Source of the DNA: Candidatus Omnitrophota bacterium
GTDB lineage: Bacteria > Omnitrophota > Gorgyraeia > Gygaellales > Profunditerraquicolaceae
NCBI GenBank assembly: GCA_030691865.1
Contig: JAUYDL010000014.1
Location: 1-5,657, forward strand
Direction of reading: 5' to 3'
Length of the DNA stretch: 5,657 bases
Shown here: positions 3,697-5,657 of the stretch, in pieces
How the letters are laid out: every line of letters starts with the position of its first letter
How positions within the stretch are numbered: position 1 is the stretch's first letter
The notes under the pieces: generated by a model
The model's input: only the letters and a program-made list of their open reading frames with translations
What the model was told of the DNA's origin: nothing
The model's database searches: none
Program-made: the position numbers and the translations under genes

Positions 3697-5466
3697 CTAT
3701 TCTTTCCGACCAAAAGGTTTATAGGCAAAACCGTTCCAGGTCACGCCAAGATGACCGCAAAACTCTAAAACGTTGAGCCTTACTCCGTGGATTAAAACGG
3801 ATATCGGCCCTATAATAATATTCAGCACATGTCCGCAAATAACTACCAGTGCCGCAGCAATCAGCGTTAACAGGTTGCCTTTTTTAACTATCCCGGCAGC
3901 CATGGCATTAAAAGCATCGGCAATCGCCACCGTAGCTAGACCTACCGCAAAAAGACGGATATATGAAACTACGTCAGTAAAATTATTTACTAAAGTTAAG
4001 GAGATTGTCCCTAAACCCGAACCAATGGTTTTGAATATGTTTTTTTGCGGGTTAGTAAAAAATAAAACTAAAATCAATCCCAGAATAATTAATTGGTTCC
4101 CGAATAACGGAAAAGGATCCCCCAGAATCAAATTTTTGGCCAGAAGAAATACTGCCCAAATAATACAAATCCAGCCTAACTCCGCCAAGGCAATTAGCGC
4201 CGGTGCCTTAAGGATAGCCCTCCAACCATGAGCTAGAGATAAATGCACTGCACCAATCAAAAAACACAGCCCTTGAATAAAGGTTGTGTCAGTCAACGCC
4301 GGGATTAAAGGTTTTATCCCTATATTTAACAACCATGCCTGGCCAAAAAATGTACCGGTCAAGAACCCCCATATGATAGCGCAAAAACTTAGGATGTAAA
4401 AGAGAAAAAATACGCTCTGATCCTTAATCTTATGTCCGATTTTCTTATGCAACCAAAAATTAAGCAAAAAATAAACCAGCCCATAACCTGCATCCCCAAT
4501 AAGCATGCCAAAAAAAAGACTAAAAAAGACAATAAACAAGGGGCTGATATCAAGCTCACGGTAACCTGGGATAAGCTCCAGGAGATTTAGGAGCGGTTTA
4601 ATAAATGAAATCCAGGCAGGATTACGCAATAACGTAGGAACTTCATCATCCTCTTGCGGAACTGCAGTAAAAATCCCCCAACCTCTTTGCTTAGCCTCTG
4701 TAACCAATGCCTCCTCAGCATCAACAGGAACGTACCCTTTCAAATACACCAACTGCTCTGCCTGTCCCATTCCTTGTAGCGCTTCAAAATAATTTTTTTG
4801 CTGCATTAGGGCTTTTTTTTCAACAAGCAGTTCATCCTGATAATTAAGATACTCACTAAGCTCTTTTTTTAAATTTAAAATTATTTGCGCGTCTTCAGCC
4901 AACCTTTGACGCATCTGGGCTAAAGACATTTTGGGCAATTCTAGCTCTCTAAAACTAAGCTGAATATTCTCACGGCAAAAAACTATACAATTATCCATTG
5001 AGCCTTCCGAAGATATTTTTTTTATAACAATCCTTTGACTTAAACTTTTTAACTGCTCCCGGGGAATCTGATAAAGCTTAGCAAAGATGTTTTTCTGCGT
5101 AAGCTGGCTTATTTCTTGAGGATCAAAATCCCCCCAAGGACTCCACTGATCAATCCAACCATTCAAAGTAATGGCATATTCCTTAAGCTGTTCTGATCTT
5201 TTCTGTAAATCAACAATATGGTGGCAGGCTAAAATTACATCCTTGGGCGGCAACGAGATTGGGGGTATTTTCTGGTAAACACAAGACAAGATTAAAATCG
5301 CTTGTTCAACCAGAGCTAGTTTCTCACCCAGCGCATTGATCTCTTCACCGTCAGGAGGATTTTGATGCTCTATGTGCAACAGCCCTAAAGAAGCCAGGTC
5401 ACTTAAGGATGTCCGGGCGTGCTCCTTTTGCAAAAAAAGAAAAACTTTTTTCATAGCAACAATCAT
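3697..5466 (-). CDS. ntpI: V/A-type ATPase subunit I (a-subunit/stator)
   Basis: The membrane stator subunit that forms the ion half-channels next to the K ring and connects them to the peripheral stalk. At 589 aa it is slightly short for the family. Residues 1-300 are cytoplasmic with coiled-coil stretches (about 42-60, 85-100, 184-225). From about 307 to 563 come seven to eight membrane helices. Conserved landmarks are FFGMLIGDAGYGL (318-330), WGFLTGTFFG (366-375), SYIRLFAVGLA (501-511) with the essential channel arginine Arg504, and the C-terminal HGVRLNVLEF (560-569). The start at 5466 overlaps the ntpD stop as ATGA, with GAAGAGG 7 nt upstream; MIVAMKKV resembles the usual subunit I start, so a later Met5 is less likely. 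The overlap implies translational coupling with ntpD. Confidence 0.95.
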   Translation of the reverse strand: MIVAMKKVFLFLQKEHARTSLSDLASLGLLHIEHQNPPDGEEINALGEKLALVEQAILILSCVYQKIPPISLPPKDVILACHHIVDLQKRSEQLKEYAITLNGWIDQWSPWGDFDPQEISQLTQKNIFAKLYQIPREQLKSLSQRIVIKKISSEGSMDNCIVFCRENIQLSFRELELPKMSLAQMRQRLAEDAQIILNLKKELSEYLNYQDELLVEKKALMQQKNYFEALQGMGQAEQLVYLKGYVPVDAEEALVTEAKQRGWGIFTAVPQEDDEVPTLLRNPAWISFIKPLLNLLELIPGYRELDISPLFIVFFSLFFGMLIGDAGYGLVYFLLNFWLHKKIGHKIKDQSVFFLFYILSFCAIIWGFLTGTFFGQAWLLNIGIKPLIPALTDTTFIQGLCFLIGAVHLSLAHGWRAILKAPALIALAELGWICIIWAVFLLAKNLILGDPFPLFGNQLIILGLILVLFFTNPQKNIFKTIGSGLGTISLTLVNNFTDVVSYIRLFAVGLATVAIADAFNAMAAGIVKKGNLLTLIAAALVVICGHVLNIIIGPISVLIHGVRLNVLEFCGHLGVTWNGFAYKPFGRKE

Positions 5467-5657
5467 GCTATCGCCTCTTCTAAAATTAACTCTTCGATTT
5501 TTCTTTTGGCAATTTTACTGCGGCCTACGGCATTAGCCATCTGATCACCGATATAAATCTTAATTAGCCGAATATTTTCCTCAGCCAGCGGAATCTTCAC
5601 TTTCTCAAAAAGATTCACTCTCTGCGTAGTAACACGCAGTTCCTGGCGCAAAATATT
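5463..5657 (-). CDS. ntpD: V/A-type ATPase subunit D, C-terminal part (cut by window edge)
   Basis: Only the last 64 residues are present, and the frame stays open to the window edge at 5657. A TTG at 5651 is therefore probably an internal leucine codon, not a start. The segment TTQRVNLFEKVKIPLAEENIR matches the conserved region of the central-shaft subunit D, followed by a helical stretch rich in Lys, Arg and Glu (RSKIAKRKIEEL). Subunit D transmits rotation from the A3B3 head to the K ring. Its place directly before ntpI and ntpK matches the common bacterial order A-B-D-I-K. It ends in TGA overlapping the ntpI start. Confidence 0.87.
   Translation of the reverse strand, partial: NILRQELRVTTQRVNLFEKVKIPLAEENIRLIKIYIGDQMANAVGRSKIAKRKIEELILEEAIA

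Noticed and set aside
3687..3728. N-terminal extension of subunit K from the ATG at 3728
   Set aside because: It would overlap ntpI by more than 30 bases and add a hydrophilic stretch. The ATG at 3686 has a good ribosome site and gives the usual start.
3773..4231. Plus-strand open frame inside ntpI
   Set aside because: It is antisense to the conserved membrane part of subunit I, including Arg504, and shows no domain of its own.
5463..5651. A separate short gene starting at TTG 5651
   Set aside because: The frame continues open to the window edge and the residues match the interior of subunit D, so it is a partial gene.
1..5657. CRISPR array or retron/DGR-type system
   Set aside because: I found no regularly spaced direct repeats, no reverse transcriptase and no cas-like motif on either strand.

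Overview
The window looks like chromosomal DNA from a bacterium. It has Shine-Dalgarno sites, a consensus sigma-70-type promoter, and two tRNA genes with encoded CCA ends. It also carries a bacterial-style rotary V/A-type ATPase cluster in the order D-I-K. That gene order, moderate-to-low GC content and the style of the serine recombinase fit uncultivated lineages such as Omnitrophota or other PVC/spirochaete-like groups. This placement is an inference with low confidence.

Left part (1-2062): a compact mobile unit is joined to the 3' end of a tRNA-Asp(GTC) gene on the minus strand. It carries a 52-aa excisionase/MerR-like DNA-binding protein (322-480) and a 514-aa large serine recombinase (553-2097). 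A consensus promoter lies between them and overlaps a 20-in-26-bp palindrome. The unit is bounded by a long inverted repeat (113-247 against 1856-1990, 134 of 135 positions identical). A further 13 bp match at 307-319 / 1843-1855 is separated in the left arm by an insertion of about 59 bp that forms two hairpins. The repeat encodes the C-terminal end of the recombinase. The right copy reads through the repeat and antisense through the whole tRNA-Asp. The left copy carries the same reading frame on the minus strand but ends in a different tail. Inversion between the arms would therefore give the recombinase an alternative C-terminus. This is the most interesting structure in the window.

Middle part (2063-3183): a probable tRNA-Asp promoter comes first, then a free-standing two-motif LAGLIDADG endonuclease with an N-terminal helix-turn-helix (minus strand). 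The endonuclease ORF begins only 10 nt after the CCA end of a tRNA-Val(TAC) gene. A near-perfect AT-rich palindrome sits just upstream of tRNA-Val. The endonuclease appears to be a second mobile gene lodged between two tRNAs.

Right part (3228-5657): the end of a V/A-type ATPase operon on the minus strand, with the C-terminus of subunit D (cut by the window edge), subunit I (a-like membrane stator) and subunit K (proteolipid rotor ring). D and I overlap by ATGA, and I and K are 10 nt apart. Subunit K keeps the TQ, Q and E residues associated with sodium binding in Enterococcus hirae NtpK, which suggests Na+ coupling.
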